NCBI RefSeq assembly: GCF_023806485.1
Contig: NZ_JAMSLR010000007.1
Span: forward strand, 1 to 64,000
DNA from: Thermalbibacter longus
GTDB lineage: Bacteria > Chloroflexota > Chloroflexia > Thermomicrobiales > Thermomicrobiaceae
Direction: 5' to 3'
DNA: 64,000 bases
Part shown: positions 27,038 to 35,804 of the stretch, one piece after another
Position numbering within the stretch: the first letter of the stretch is position 1
How the letters are laid out: each line of letters starts with the position of its first letter
Program-made: the position numbers and the translations under genes
The notes under the pieces: model-generated
Database searches by the model: none
Told to the model about the DNA's origin: nothing
The model's input: the letters and a program-made list of their open reading frames with translations, nothing else

Positions 27038-28207
27038 ATGTCCCTCTCAACGACCATCGCTCGATCGCTCAGCGTTGCGGCCGGTACCGCGCTCTTCCTG
27101 GTGTCCCTGCTGGCTGCCTGTAGCTGGCGCGGCGAGCCATCCCCACCGGCCAGCACCGCGACGCCGGTGGTGTCGCCAGCGCTTGGCGATTCGACGCCGG
27201 TCACGAGCCCTGGCGGGGGTACAGCTCAGACGACGCCGGTTCCACCCAGCCCGACAGCCACGACACCCGCCCCGCAGCCCCAGCCCACCCCACCGCCACA
27301 ACCGACCGCCACGCCTGAACCGACTCCGGCACCGCATCCCCTGGCGGCCTATACCATCGACGGGCTGCGCAGCCGCCAGTATCCCGGTGGCACAATCGAG
27401 ATCCTGGGGACGCTCGATGCCACCGATGCGTACACCCGCTACGCGATCGCCTACCCCAGCGACGGGCTGCGGATCACCGGGGTGATGCACGTGCCTCACG
27501 GCGAGGGCCCCTTCCCGGTGGTGATCCTCAACCACGGCTACATCCCGCCCGAGCAGTACTGGCCTGGCGCTGACACCTGGCGCGAAGCCGACTTCCTGGC
27601 CCGCAGGGGTTACCTCTGCATCGCGCCGGACTTCCGTGGTTGGGCCGGGTCAGACCAGGGGCCCAACTACTTCCGAACCGGCATCGTCATCGACGTGCTC
27701 AACCTGATCAGCTCGCTCCCGTCCGTTCCTCAGGCCGATCCCCAGCGCGTGGGACTGTGGGGGCACAGCATGGGTGGCGGGCTGGTAGCCAAGGCGATCA
27801 CGATCGACCCGCGGATCGACGCCGCCGTGCTCTACGGGCCGGTCAGCGCCTACGACCTCGACAACATCCAGAAGTGGGGCGACGGGCTGCCGGAGAACAC
27901 CACTGACCCGCTGGCGCCCATCTACCGCGAAGCGGCCCGCGATCCGGCCTTCATCCGGCTGACCTCCGCCACGTTCTACTTCCACTACGTGACAGCCGCC
28001 GTGCAGATCCACCAGGGCACGGCCGATACCGTGACACCGCCCGAGTGGGCCCGCTCGATCCGCGACAGCCTCCAGCTCGCCGGCAGGAGTGTCGAGTACT
28101 ACGAGTACCCGGGACAGGGGCATGCCTTCCAAGGCCAGAGCTGGCAGCTCTTCATGGAGCGCACGGCTGCTTTCTTCGATACCCACCTCAAAGGAGGTGG
28201 GGCTTAG
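27038..28207 (+). CDS. Alpha/beta-hydrolase lipoprotein (dienelactone hydrolase/S9-like)
   Basis: A 389-residue lipoprotein: signal peptide with lipobox LAAC, a long Pro/Thr/Gln linker (to about residue 105), then an alpha/beta-hydrolase domain. The nucleophile elbow is GLWGHSMGGG, an Asp is in HQGTADTVTP and the His in YPGQGHAF, so the triad looks intact. VVILNHGYIPP gives the oxyanion region. It is an extracytoplasmic esterase or peptidase of unknown substrate. The ATG at 27038 lies right after the YceI stop. The longer open frame from 26870 is a shadow. Confidence 0.88.
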   Translation: MSLSTTIARSLSVAAGTALFLVSLLAACSWRGEPSPPASTATPVVSPALGDSTPVTSPGGGTAQTTPVPPSPTATTPAPQPQPTPPPQPTATPEPTPAPHPLAAYTIDGLRSRQYPGGTIEILGTLDATDAYTRYAIAYPSDGLRITGVMHVPHGEGPFPVVILNHGYIPPEQYWPGADTWREADFLARRGYLCIAPDFRGWAGSDQGPNYFRTGIVIDVLNLISSLPSVPQADPQRVGLWGHSMGGGLVAKAITIDPRIDAAVLYGPVSAYDLDNIQKWGDGLPENTTDPLAPIYREAARDPAFIRLTSATFYFHYVTAAVQIHQGTADTVTPPEWARSIRDSLQLAGRSVEYYEYPGQGHAFQGQSWQLFMERTAAFFDTHLKGGGA

Positions 28208-28262
28208 GGCAGCCTGTTGAGCCGGGCAGCATAGCCCATGCCTCGCGGATCGCCTCCGGTGC

Positions 28263-28300
28263 CTCAGTACCCTCTCAGGGTCGCCTTAGACTCTTCTTAG
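28263..28300 (+). promoter_or_regulatory. Array of four CTTAG-type half-sites, 11-bp period
   Basis: CTCAG (28263-28267), CTCAG (28274-28278), CTTAG (28285-28289), CTTAG (28296-28300). The period is exactly 11 bp. It precedes the histidine-phosphatase remnant and the Vgb-like lipoprotein gene by 60 bp. Confidence 0.72.
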
Positions 28301-28360
28301 CTGTGCGGCCTATGCTCTAACTGACGACTTCAGCTATCGCCGAGCGCGAAGACGCCGTCT

Positions 28361-28981
28361 ATGAAGAGATCGCGGCCGAGGCTTCCAGTCATCTCGTCGC
28401 TGGCCGTCGCGCTGGTCACCCTCGCTGCAGTCATGGCATGCGCTGCTCCACCGGACCGCCCGGCGACGGCTGCGGCTCCGCCGGGGCCATCCCCATCGGC
28501 TCCGACTGCCCCAGTGCGCCCGTTCCCCTCACCGACCACGCTGGCCCTTCTTACACCTGTAGCTCAAGCCTCACCCATGCCGCCGCCTCCCGGCACTAAC
28601 ACCGTGCTAGTGGGGCACCTGTTCAACATCCTGGCCGCCGCCGGCATCTCTCTTCCCGAGGGCGGCGCGGTGATTTTCGAGCCGCTCGGCGATGCAGGCT
28701 TCCCACTGCTTGCGGTGGTGTTGTCCGAGGAGTGGACAAGCCTGGCCGGAACGGGCTCTGCCCCCGGCAGGCCCGCCAGCTCACGCTTTCACGTAGCTAC
28801 ACCCGATCGTCAGCCCCGCCGGCAGCACAATGCCGCGCGGGCCGGTCCCCCGCGCCCAGGATCCGTCGTCGACCGGGAGATCCCTGCGAACTCACAGCCG
28901 CCCGCGGCCTGGCACGAGCGAGCAGGAGGCGCGCCCGGGGCCTTGCTTGCGATCGTCCAGAGAGGGGATACACGACAGTGA
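28361..28981 (+). pseudogene. Remnant of an exported histidine phosphatase-superfamily protein
   Basis: The frame begins with a lipoprotein signal (VMACAAPP) and a Pro/Ala linker to about residue 76. It then jumps to GTNTVLVGHLFNILAAAGIS (about 78-97) and EGGAVIFEP, ending with VVLSEEWTSLA. These match only the last part of the histidine phosphatase fold, with the second catalytic His (His86). The first half with the RHG motif is absent. After residue 130 the sequence is low-complexity readthrough with atypical codons up to the stop at 28981, overlapping the next start. An in-frame internal deletion plus loss of the native stop is the simplest reading. Confidence 0.6.
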
Positions 28982-30075
28982 AAAGACTCCTATGCCTGCT
29001 GGTCGCCGGGTTCGTGCTGGCTGGCTGCGGCGGCCCGGCCCAGCCGGCGCCGACGCCGACCACTCCGGCACCGCCGACAGTGCCCCCGGCGACTACACCA
29101 TCCGTGCCGGCCGCCACCCCGAACACCGCCGAGGTGACGCCCACAGCTTCGCCGAGCCCGGCCGCCATCCCCAGCCCTGCCGGGACTCTGTCGATCCAGG
29201 AGTACCCCGTGCCGGAGGGATCGCACCCGCACGACGTTGCACCAGCACCGGACGGCACCGTCTGGTACACCGCCCAGGCCTCCGGCGAGCTCGGCAAGCT
29301 CGACCCGGTCACCGGAGAGACACGCCACATCCCGCTCGGCGAGGGCTCGCGACCTCACGGTGTGATCGTCGGCCCGGACGGCGCAGCCTGGATCACCGAC
29401 GGCGGACTGAACGCGATCGTCCGGGTCGACCCACAGACCGAGGAGGTGCAGATCTTCCCGCTCCCTACCGGCTACGTGAACCTGAACACTGCCACCTTCG
29501 ACCGGAACGGCGTGCTCTGGTTCACAGGGCAGGCCGGCGCCTACGGGAGGCTCGACCCGGCGACCGGCCAGATCGAAGTGTTCGAGGCACCTCGCGGGCG
29601 CGGGCCCTATGGCATGACCACGACGCCACAGGGCGACGTCTACTATGCGTCTCTGGCCGGCAGCAATATCGCGCGGATCGATGTGGAGACCGGGCAGGCG
29701 ACCGTGCTCGAGCCGCCGACACCAGGACAGGGAGCACGGCGGGTATGGTCGGACTCCCGAGGGCGAATCTGGATCAGCGAGTGGAACGCTGGCCAGCTCG
29801 GGATGTACGACCCAGCCAGCGGCGAATGGCGCGAGTGGCCCCTGCCGGGCGACAACCCGCAGCCCTATGCCGTCTACGTCGATGAGCGCGATATTGTCTG
29901 GCTGAGCGACTTCGGAGCTAACGCGCTGGTGTCGTTCGACCCCGCGACCGAGACATTCCAGGTCCACCCGCTGCCCAGCCCGAACGCCAATGTGCGCCAG
30001 CTCCTCGGCCGCCCGGGCGAGGTCTGGGGCGCCGAGTCCGGCGCGGACAAGCTCGTCGTCGTGCGCTATCGCTGA
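28978..30075 (+). CDS. Vgb-like beta-propeller lipoprotein (virginiamycin B lyase family)
   Basis: A 365-residue lipoprotein with signal and lipobox LAGC, then a Pro/Thr linker to about residue 72. A propeller of about six blades follows. The blade signature recurs: DVAPAPDGTVWYT, GVIVGPDGAAWITD, TATFDRNGVLWFTG, GMTTTPQGDVYYAS, RVWSDSRGRIWISEW, AVYVDERDIVWLSDF. This is the Vgb/SMP-30-like streptogramin lyase fold. Many such proteins are not antibiotic lyases, so the substrate is open. The GTG at 28978 is preceded by GAGGGG. It probably shares the CTTAG-array promoter upstream. Confidence 0.85.
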   Translation: MKRLLCLLVAGFVLAGCGGPAQPAPTPTTPAPPTVPPATTPSVPAATPNTAEVTPTASPSPAAIPSPAGTLSIQEYPVPEGSHPHDVAPAPDGTVWYTAQASGELGKLDPVTGETRHIPLGEGSRPHGVIVGPDGAAWITDGGLNAIVRVDPQTEEVQIFPLPTGYVNLNTATFDRNGVLWFTGQAGAYGRLDPATGQIEVFEAPRGRGPYGMTTTPQGDVYYASLAGSNIARIDVETGQATVLEPPTPGQGARRVWSDSRGRIWISEWNAGQLGMYDPASGEWREWPLPGDNPQPYAVYVDERDIVWLSDFGANALVSFDPATETFQVHPLPSPNANVRQLLGRPGEVWGAESGADKLVVVRYR

Positions 30076-30110
30076 GGTCGCCGTGCTCACGAGGGAGGAG
30101 AGAGTTTTCG

Positions 30111-30521
30111 ATGCAGCGAACCAGTCGCATCTACGTCATGGAACTTGTCCGAGCCTATCAGTGCGGGCAGATTGGCCGTCGCGACTTCCTGCGCCAGGCA
30201 ACGGCCGCGTTCGGCAGCACGGCCGCGGCTGCGCTCCTGGCTGCGTGTCGCCAGCCCGCGGCGGGGACGCCGCCACCAGTTGTGGTGACTCCTTCGCCGA
30301 CCGTGACGTCGCCGGCGGCCACGGTAGGGCCGGCGCCGAGAACGACGGCCACTATCACTCCGATAGCAGGAGTGGAGGCCCGGACTGTCGAGTATCCGGA
30401 CCCGGATGGGGAGACGCTGATGGGCTATCTCGCGCTGCCAGTCGAGAGCTACCGGCCCGAGGCTGCGCCCGACGCGTGGCAGCGCGCGCTCGCCTGGCTC
30501 CGGGAGTATCTCCAGGCCTGA
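30111..30521 (+). pseudogene. Dienelactone hydrolase-like protein with its catalytic middle deleted
   Basis: The 136-residue frame has a good start (GGGAGGAG), a twin-arginine signal (GRRDFLRQA) with lipobox LAAC, and a Pro/Thr linker. It then shows the first strand of a dienelactone hydrolase domain (VEYPDPDGETLMGYLALP, about 93-110). Immediately after comes ESYRPEAAPDAWQRALAWL, the family's last helix. About 200 residues with the Cys/Asp/His triad are missing, without loss of frame. Either it is a decayed gene or a retained small secreted protein. It lies 35 bp after the Vgb-like gene. Confidence 0.6.
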
Positions 30522-30618
30522 CCTCTCCCGGAGTCGCCGCCGGGCAGCTCACCCCGATCTAGCAAATCGGTACCGGCCGTCGCGTCCGGTATACTGGGAC
30601 TGCAGTGGGAGCTTTACG

Positions 30619-31284
30619 ATGCATCTTCATGTGTCTCTTCGACGTATATCCCAATGCAGCGGGCTCGATCGGCCTGCTGGCGAGACAAATGAAACGACCG
30701 GCGAGCTCCAGCGACTGGACGATGCGGAGCTGGTGACGCTAACCGGCCAGGGTGAGGTCCGCGCGCTGGAAGTGCTCTATAACCGGTATGCCCGCGCGGC
30801 GTTCGCCTTCGCCGTCCGGATCGTCGGTGACCCGCTGGAAGCTGAGGAGATCCTGCAGGAGGCCTTTTTGCGGGTGTGGCAGCAGGCCAACCGCTTCCAG
30901 CATGCCCGGGGAAGCTTCGCGAGCTGGCTCCTGAGCATCACGCATAACCTGGCGATCGATGCCTTGCGGCGACGGCAGCGGCGTCCACAACGGGCCGACA
31001 TGGTCGACTTCTTCGAGGTGCTGCGCACTGAAATCGACACCGCGGTCGACCTCGAGGAGGCGGCGATGGTCGCGGAGCTTCGGCAGCAGGTGCAGGCGGC
31101 GATCGCCCAGTTGCCGCAGCGCCAGCGCGAGGTGTTAGAGCTCGCCTATTTCCAGGGATTGACGCAGCGCGAGATTGCCGAGCTGCTCGATGAGCCGCTC
31201 GGTACCGTCAAGACCAGGATGCGGCTGGGGCTACAGAAGCTACAAGAGGCCCTGCAGGCTCAGAGACCGGAGACCTCGGGCTGA
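30619..31284 (+). CDS. ECF sigma factor (SigK-like)
   Basis: A 221-residue sigma factor with region 2 (ALEVLYNRYARAAFAFAVRI, AEEILQEAFLRVWQQA, WLLSITHNLAIDALRRR) and region 4 (LPQRQREVLELAYFQGLTQREIAELLDEPLGTVKTRMRLG). The ATG at 30619 has GGGAG upstream, and a TATACT box sits at 30590-30595. It overlaps the anti-sigma gene by one base (TGATG), so the two are coupled. It should direct a stress regulon when released from the anti-sigma factor. Confidence 0.92.
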   Translation: MHLHVSLRRISQCSGLDRPAGETNETTGELQRLDDAELVTLTGQGEVRALEVLYNRYARAAFAFAVRIVGDPLEAEEILQEAFLRVWQQANRFQHARGSFASWLLSITHNLAIDALRRRQRRPQRADMVDFFEVLRTEIDTAVDLEEAAMVAELRQQVQAAIAQLPQRQREVLELAYFQGLTQREIAELLDEPLGTVKTRMRLGLQKLQEALQAQRPETSG

Positions 31285-32057
31285 TGACCGGTGGAATCGA
31301 ACACGACCAGGGCCACGTCGGCGATCTGATCGCCGCCTACGTGCTCGACGCGCTCGACCCGGAAGAGCTCGAACTGGTCGAGCGACACCTCGAGGATTGT
31401 CCGCAATGCCAGGCGGCCGTGATCGAAGCCCGAGCAGCCATCGACCTCATGGCCTACCTCCCGGATCCACAACCCGTGCCGCTACGCGCTCGCCATCGCC
31501 TCCTCGCTCGCCTGCACGCGGACGCGGCGAGCACGCCGGAAGCCGCTCCTATTCGCCTGCGCAGCCGGCTCGGCTGGCTCGCAGCCGCAGTGGCGGCGGT
31601 GCTGGCGCTCGCGTTCGCCTGGCAGAGCTTGCAGTCGCAGGCCGAAGTGCAGGAGCGCGAAGCGCAGGTACGCGAGCTGGAGCAGCGTGGCCAGGTGCTC
31701 ACCCAATTCGTCAACAACCGGCCGCAGGGTTTCGTCATGCCGATCGAGAGCACCGTCGCCGCTCCCGGCGCGCGCGGCGGGATTATCCTCGACCCCACGA
31801 GCAACGCCGCGCTGGTTATGATCGAGGGACTCCCGCGCTTGCCCACCGGTCAGGCATACGTGGTCTGGCTCGTCGACGGCGACCGGTATATCAATGCCGG
31901 GGTACTGCCGGTGGATGATCAGGGCCGGGGAGAGCTGTACCTGACGCCCCAGGAGGCATTGTCGACCTTCACCGGCATCGCCATCACCGTCGAGACCGGT
32001 GCCCTGGCTTCCAGCCCGAACGGCCAGCCTGTCGCACAGGCCACCATCGGTCGCTAG
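31284..32057 (+). CDS. Anti-sigma-K factor (RskA-like), membrane-bound
   Basis: A 257-residue protein. The cytoplasmic N-terminus has the zinc-type anti-sigma motif ERHLEDCPQCQ (HxxxCxxC, about 33-41). One membrane helix follows (about 96-112: WLAAAVAAVLALAFAW), then a short coiled coil and an extracytoplasmic RskA domain (IILDPTSNAALVMIEGLP, YVVWLVDGD, FTGIAITVETG). It should bind and silence the upstream sigma factor. Its 3' end overlaps the stop of the M29 peptidase gene on the other strand by 4 bp. Confidence 0.92.
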   Translation: MTGGIEHDQGHVGDLIAAYVLDALDPEELELVERHLEDCPQCQAAVIEARAAIDLMAYLPDPQPVPLRARHRLLARLHADAASTPEAAPIRLRSRLGWLAAAVAAVLALAFAWQSLQSQAEVQEREAQVRELEQRGQVLTQFVNNRPQGFVMPIESTVAAPGARGGIILDPTSNAALVMIEGLPRLPTGQAYVVWLVDGDRYINAGVLPVDDQGRGELYLTPQEALSTFTGIAITVETGALASSPNGQPVAQATIGR

Positions 32058-33157
32058 ACCACGACCTGGCCATCCTTCATGAAGAGCTGGCCATCGACCC
32101 ACACCTCGCTCGACTCGCGCAGGTCGCAGATCATGTCCCAGTGCACGGCCGACTGGTTGCGGCTGCCGGTCTCCGGATAGCCGGCCCCGATGGCCACATG
32201 AATCGTTCCCCCGATCTTCTCGTCGAACAGGATGTTGCCGGTAAAGCGGGTGATGTTGCGATTCAGCCCGAACGCGAACTCGCCGAGGTAGCGCGCCCCC
32301 TCATCCGTCTCCAGCATCCGATGCAGAAACGGCTCGTTCCGGGCCGCCGTCGCCTTGACCACTCGCCCCTCTTCGAACCAGAGACGGATGTCCTCCACGC
32401 GCCGCCCGTTCACGATCGAAGGAAAGCTGAAGCGGATGTGGCCGGTCACCGAATGCTCCACCGGGCCGGTGAAGATCTCGCCGTCGGGGAAGTTCTTCCG
32501 GCCGTCGGCGCTGATGAACGTCCGCCCGGCGATCGAGAGGCGTAGATCGGTGTCGGGCGCGCGGATGTGCACCTCGCGCTTGTCCTTGAGCCAGTCGATC
32601 AGCCGTTGCTGCTCCCGGCCCTGTGCCTGCCAGGCAGAGACCGGGTCGTCGATATCGAGCAACCCTGCTCGGAAGACGAACTCCTCGTACTCCGCCAGCG
32701 ACATGTCGGCGTCCTGGGCGTATGCCTCGGTGGGGAACAGGGTGAGGCACCAGTTGAGCTTGCCCTCGGCTGCGCGCTGCAGGTAGGTCCGGCGCAGCTC
32801 GGTTCGCGCCCGCTGGAAGACCTGCTGGCGCTGGGGATCGATGCCGGTGAGGGCACGAGTGTTGCTCTCGCTGAGGATGCGAAGCAACGCATCGGCGCGC
32901 TCCGGCCCCAGCCGCTCGTCGGGCGTGATGTAGTTGAGCTGGTGGTCGCTCGCCGTGCGGAAGAAGACCTCGCTCAAACCGGGCAGCGAGACCTGCACCA
33001 CCGGGTGCGCGCCGCGCTCCAGCACGAGCCGGAAGACCGAACGGATCAACGGCTCGGCAACCGGCATGCCGCCGATGACGACGAGCTGGCCCGGCTGTAC
33101 CCCGAGCGAGTAGTCGACCAGCACGCCGGCCAGCTTCTCGATGCGAGGATCAGTCAT
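32054..33157 (-). CDS. M29-family aminopeptidase
   Basis: A 367-residue metallopeptidase of the thermophilic aminopeptidase T/AmpS family. Expected metal ligands appear in order: ADGRKNFPDGEIFTGPVEH with Glu and His, FEEGRVVKATAARN, GARYLGEFAFGLN, then FDEKIGGTIHVAIG and NQSAVHWDMICDL. The N-terminal domain has LGVQPGQLVVIGG. It removes N-terminal residues from peptides in the cytoplasm, using Co or Zn. The ATG at 33157 has AGGAGGT upstream; a longer frame to 33211 is unlikely. Confidence 0.92.
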   Translation of the reverse strand: MTDPRIEKLAGVLVDYSLGVQPGQLVVIGGMPVAEPLIRSVFRLVLERGAHPVVQVSLPGLSEVFFRTASDHQLNYITPDERLGPERADALLRILSESNTRALTGIDPQRQQVFQRARTELRRTYLQRAAEGKLNWCLTLFPTEAYAQDADMSLAEYEEFVFRAGLLDIDDPVSAWQAQGREQQRLIDWLKDKREVHIRAPDTDLRLSIAGRTFISADGRKNFPDGEIFTGPVEHSVTGHIRFSFPSIVNGRRVEDIRLWFEEGRVVKATAARNEPFLHRMLETDEGARYLGEFAFGLNRNITRFTGNILFDEKIGGTIHVAIGAGYPETGSRNQSAVHWDMICDLRESSEVWVDGQLFMKDGQVVV

Positions 33158-33429
33158 ACCCCTACCTCCTCTGCCTCTGGAGGATGGTATCGCAGATGCC
33201 ACCCCTGGCAAGAGACCCCTCCGTTGCGTTCATCTGTTCCCGCGTGAAATTCAAGAGAGGTCTGGCGATGGATAGAGCAGGATCAGGCGGAAATCCTTTG
33301 GCAGCGGCATCGCTTCTGTGGTGGGAACGAACGGCAGACAGCGAATAGTACCTTTGGCTCTATGGCGTACCCCCTGAAAGTCATATGATAGACATAGCGC
33401 ATAGGCCTAGAGCACTAGGACGATCGCGG

Positions 33430-33903
33430 ATGGCAGGCAGAGGACGATCGCCAGCACCGAGACCACACCAGCGGCGCCACGGGCAGGCGCTCGTCGAGTT
33501 CGCGCTGCTCGGCTTGATCCTGGTGCTGATGCTAGCCGGCGCCGTCGACCTCGGTCGCGCCTTCACCGCCTGGATCGCGATGGGGAATATGGCCCGCGCC
33601 GGCGCCCAGTACGGCACGATCGTCCCCCTCGTGGATCCCTCCTCGAGCGACGGCATCAGTGTGAGCGAGGTCGAGGAAGACATGCGAGCGGCTGCCCTGG
33701 CTGAGCAGCCGTCGATCTTCGGTTCCACGCCCACCGTCACCGCGGACTGGGTCACCGGCAACGACTGCCTGGCCCGGGTGACGGTCACCTACGACCTGGA
33801 GCCGATCTTGCAGATCCCGCCGATCCCGAACAGCATCACGCTCGAGCGCAAGGCTCAGATGCGGATCCAGTACGTGCCGCCCGGATATTCGTGCTCGACG
33901 TAG
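33430..33903 (+). CDS. TadE-like pseudopilin a, cassette 1
   Basis: A 157-residue protein with a basic leader ending in RRHG, then QALVEFALLGLILVLMLAG. This is a type IV prepilin-like site cut after Gly, with Glu at +5 and a hydrophobic helix. The rest is extracytoplasmic and ends MRIQYVPPGYSC. The start is uncertain. I prefer ATG 33430 because the earlier ATG at 33385 lies within a TATGAT that looks like a -10 box. It is the first gene of a three-gene cassette repeated at 36058 and, inverted, at 52621. Confidence 0.83.
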   Translation: MAGRGRSPAPRPHQRRHGQALVEFALLGLILVLMLAGAVDLGRAFTAWIAMGNMARAGAQYGTIVPLVDPSSSDGISVSEVEEDMRAAALAEQPSIFGSTPTVTADWVTGNDCLARVTVTYDLEPILQIPPIPNSITLERKAQMRIQYVPPGYSCST

Positions 33904-33916
33904 CGAGGAGTCGCTC

Positions 33917-34330
33917 GTGCGCGCGCATCGTCTTTTCGGCCAATCGACCGTCGAGTTCGCGCTGATCGCGCTCCCCTTCTTCCTGCTGGTCTTCGGGATT
34001 ATCGAGGGCGGCCGGCTGGTGTTCACCTACCACGAGATCCAGAACGCCGCGCGGGAAGGCAGCCGGTACATGGTGGCCCACGGGGCTTTCGCCGATGACC
34101 CGCTGGCGCCCGGCGACGCCGACGAAGTCGAGGACTACGTGCTCAGCAAGACCGCCGGGCTCGATCCTGGAGCGCTGGAGATCTCCGCCGACTGGCTCGA
34201 TGGCAGCAACGAGCCGGGCAAGCGCGTCGAGGTAACGGTTCAGTACGAATTCGAACCCATCGTCGGGATGGTGCTGGGCGCCGACCCGATCACGCTGTCG
34301 GCCCGCAGCGAGATGCGAATCCATTATTGA
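33917..34330 (+). CDS. TadE-like pseudopilin b, cassette 1
   Basis: A 137-residue protein starting with GTG after GAGGAG. A very short leader (MRAHRLFG) precedes QSTVEFALIALPFFLLVFG, a prepilin-like cut site with Glu at +5. Then comes IIEGGRLVFTYHEIQNAARE, the typical TadE amphipathic region, and the C-terminal SEMRIHY. The ending MR(I/V)HY is shared with the b genes of the other two cassettes. It lies 13 bp after gene a. Confidence 0.85.
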   Translation: MRAHRLFGQSTVEFALIALPFFLLVFGIIEGGRLVFTYHEIQNAAREGSRYMVAHGAFADDPLAPGDADEVEDYVLSKTAGLDPGALEISADWLDGSNEPGKRVEVTVQYEFEPIVGMVLGADPITLSARSEMRIHY

Positions 34331-34361
34331 CCTGGCTGTGCGCGGCGAGGGGGAGGACACG

Positions 34362-35762
34362 ATGCGAAACCGATGTCGCCCAAGGATGTTGAAGCTCCGC
34401 GGGCTGGCGGCTGGCGTGGCCGGCGCCCTGCGCCGCCCCGCCCATACCGGGCAGACGATGGTGCTCTTCGCACTGATGGCGGTCGTCCTGTTCGGCTTCC
34501 TCGGCCTAGCAGTCGACGCGGGATATCTCATCAGCGAGCGGCGCCGAGCACAGAATGCTGCCGATGCCGTAGCACTAGCAGCTGCCAGACTTATTGCTCA
34601 AGGAAAATCGACTGATGTGGCGACCGCTGCAGCTGTTGCCGTTGTAGCACCGTCGGACGACTATCCTGATGGGTTCCCGAGCACAGAGATAGCGGTGGTC
34701 TATGAGCCCTCCGAGACATCTCCTGACCGGGTAATAGCCACCGTGCAACATGAGGTGCAGCCATTCTTCATCAGAGCGCTTTACACCGGCGAGTGGGCGG
34801 TTTCAGCCGAGGCGGTAGCGCGCTACGCTAGCCAGACAGGCCCATTCGCGCTGCTGGCATTGGCTGAGGGGAATAACTGCAACGCTCCGAACACCGGGAT
34901 ACGCTTCCAGGGTAGCGGGACAGTCGTGATCCACAACGGGAGTATCGGGTCGAACAACTGTATCCGGGTCAGCGGGGCAAACAACCTCACGGTCGACGTG
35001 AACGGTGGCAACGCGGAGGCAGTCCGCGAAGTGGTGTACAACGGAGGAGCTGAGATCGAGGTGGACGGCGGGTACTCGGTCCACGGCGCGATTCCTCCTA
35101 TCCCCAACCCACTGGCTGGCCTGACTCCGCCGGCCTGTACCTCTCTGACGACGAACCCAGCGCCGCTCCCCGACCCGCAGTTCCCCGGAAACAATGATTA
35201 CGTCATCTTGAAGCCTGGACGCTACACAAACTTTCCATCGAATGGATACAAGGGGATCAGCTTGCTCCCTGGGGTCTACTGCTTCGAAAAACGCATAACC
35301 GTCAAGAGCAACGGCTTCATCAGAAGCGTGGACGCGTCCTACAGCTCCGGCACTGCGCCGGGTGCCCTCCCCGCCGGAGGCGTGGTGATCTACCTCACGG
35401 GAAGTCAAGGAGAGCTTAGACTCAACGGCGGTGCCAAGTTACAGCTGCAGGCCGCTGGCGCCGCGCCGTCATTGACCTGCAGTGCGCTTAACGGGATAAA
35501 TAGTGGGCTCTGCGATGAGAAGGTGGTGATCTGGATCGCCAACTCGAACTCATTGACGCTGAACGGGCATGTCGAAAACGAGCTAGTCGGCACCATCTAC
35601 GCTCCCAACGCAAGTGTCACGCTAGCGGGCACGTCGGATACCCCTGTCCTGACGGGTCGCGTAATCGCCCGTGACATCACCATCACGGGCGACGCGGTAC
35701 TTAACCTGGAGGCTGACCCGGAGAGCACCGCAGATCCCTCTCGCGTCTACTTGATCAAGTAG
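34362..35762 (+). CDS. TadG-like protein with beta-helix-like exported region, cassette 1
   Basis: A 466-residue protein. The leader ends HTG before QTMVLFALMAVVLFGFLGLA, which keeps the prepilin-like Gly-Gln site but has Leu instead of Glu at +5. Next is AGYLISERRRAQNAADAVAL, the Tad_N signature (PF13400-like). The exported part has repeated short strands (GSGTVVIHNGSIGSNN, NGGAKLQL, NSLTLNGHVEN) like a polymer-forming or beta-helix domain, and two Cys-containing loops. It ends VYLIK. The ATG at 34362 has GGGGGAGG upstream. From about 34555 codon use shifts (more AGA, CTA, GGA, AAA and lower GC) compared with its neighbours, which suggests replaced or transferred DNA in the exported part. 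Confidence 0.85.
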   Translation: MRNRCRPRMLKLRGLAAGVAGALRRPAHTGQTMVLFALMAVVLFGFLGLAVDAGYLISERRRAQNAADAVALAAARLIAQGKSTDVATAAAVAVVAPSDDYPDGFPSTEIAVVYEPSETSPDRVIATVQHEVQPFFIRALYTGEWAVSAEAVARYASQTGPFALLALAEGNNCNAPNTGIRFQGSGTVVIHNGSIGSNNCIRVSGANNLTVDVNGGNAEAVREVVYNGGAEIEVDGGYSVHGAIPPIPNPLAGLTPPACTSLTTNPAPLPDPQFPGNNDYVILKPGRYTNFPSNGYKGISLLPGVYCFEKRITVKSNGFIRSVDASYSSGTAPGALPAGGVVIYLTGSQGELRLNGGAKLQLQAAGAAPSLTCSALNGINSGLCDEKVVIWIANSNSLTLNGHVENELVGTIYAPNASVTLAGTSDTPVLTGRVIARDITITGDAVLNLEADPESTADPSRVYLIK

Positions 35763-35804
35763 TCCGGGACCTGCTGCGCCGTACGTCTTTATGGCCGCTA
35801 TCAG

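Noticed and set aside
29041-29200. Pro/Thr/Ala-rich repeats in lipoprotein linkers (also at 26380, 27180 and 28460)
   Set aside because: Low-complexity linkers after lipoboxes are usual in this group and do not form exact DNA repeats or a CRISPR array.
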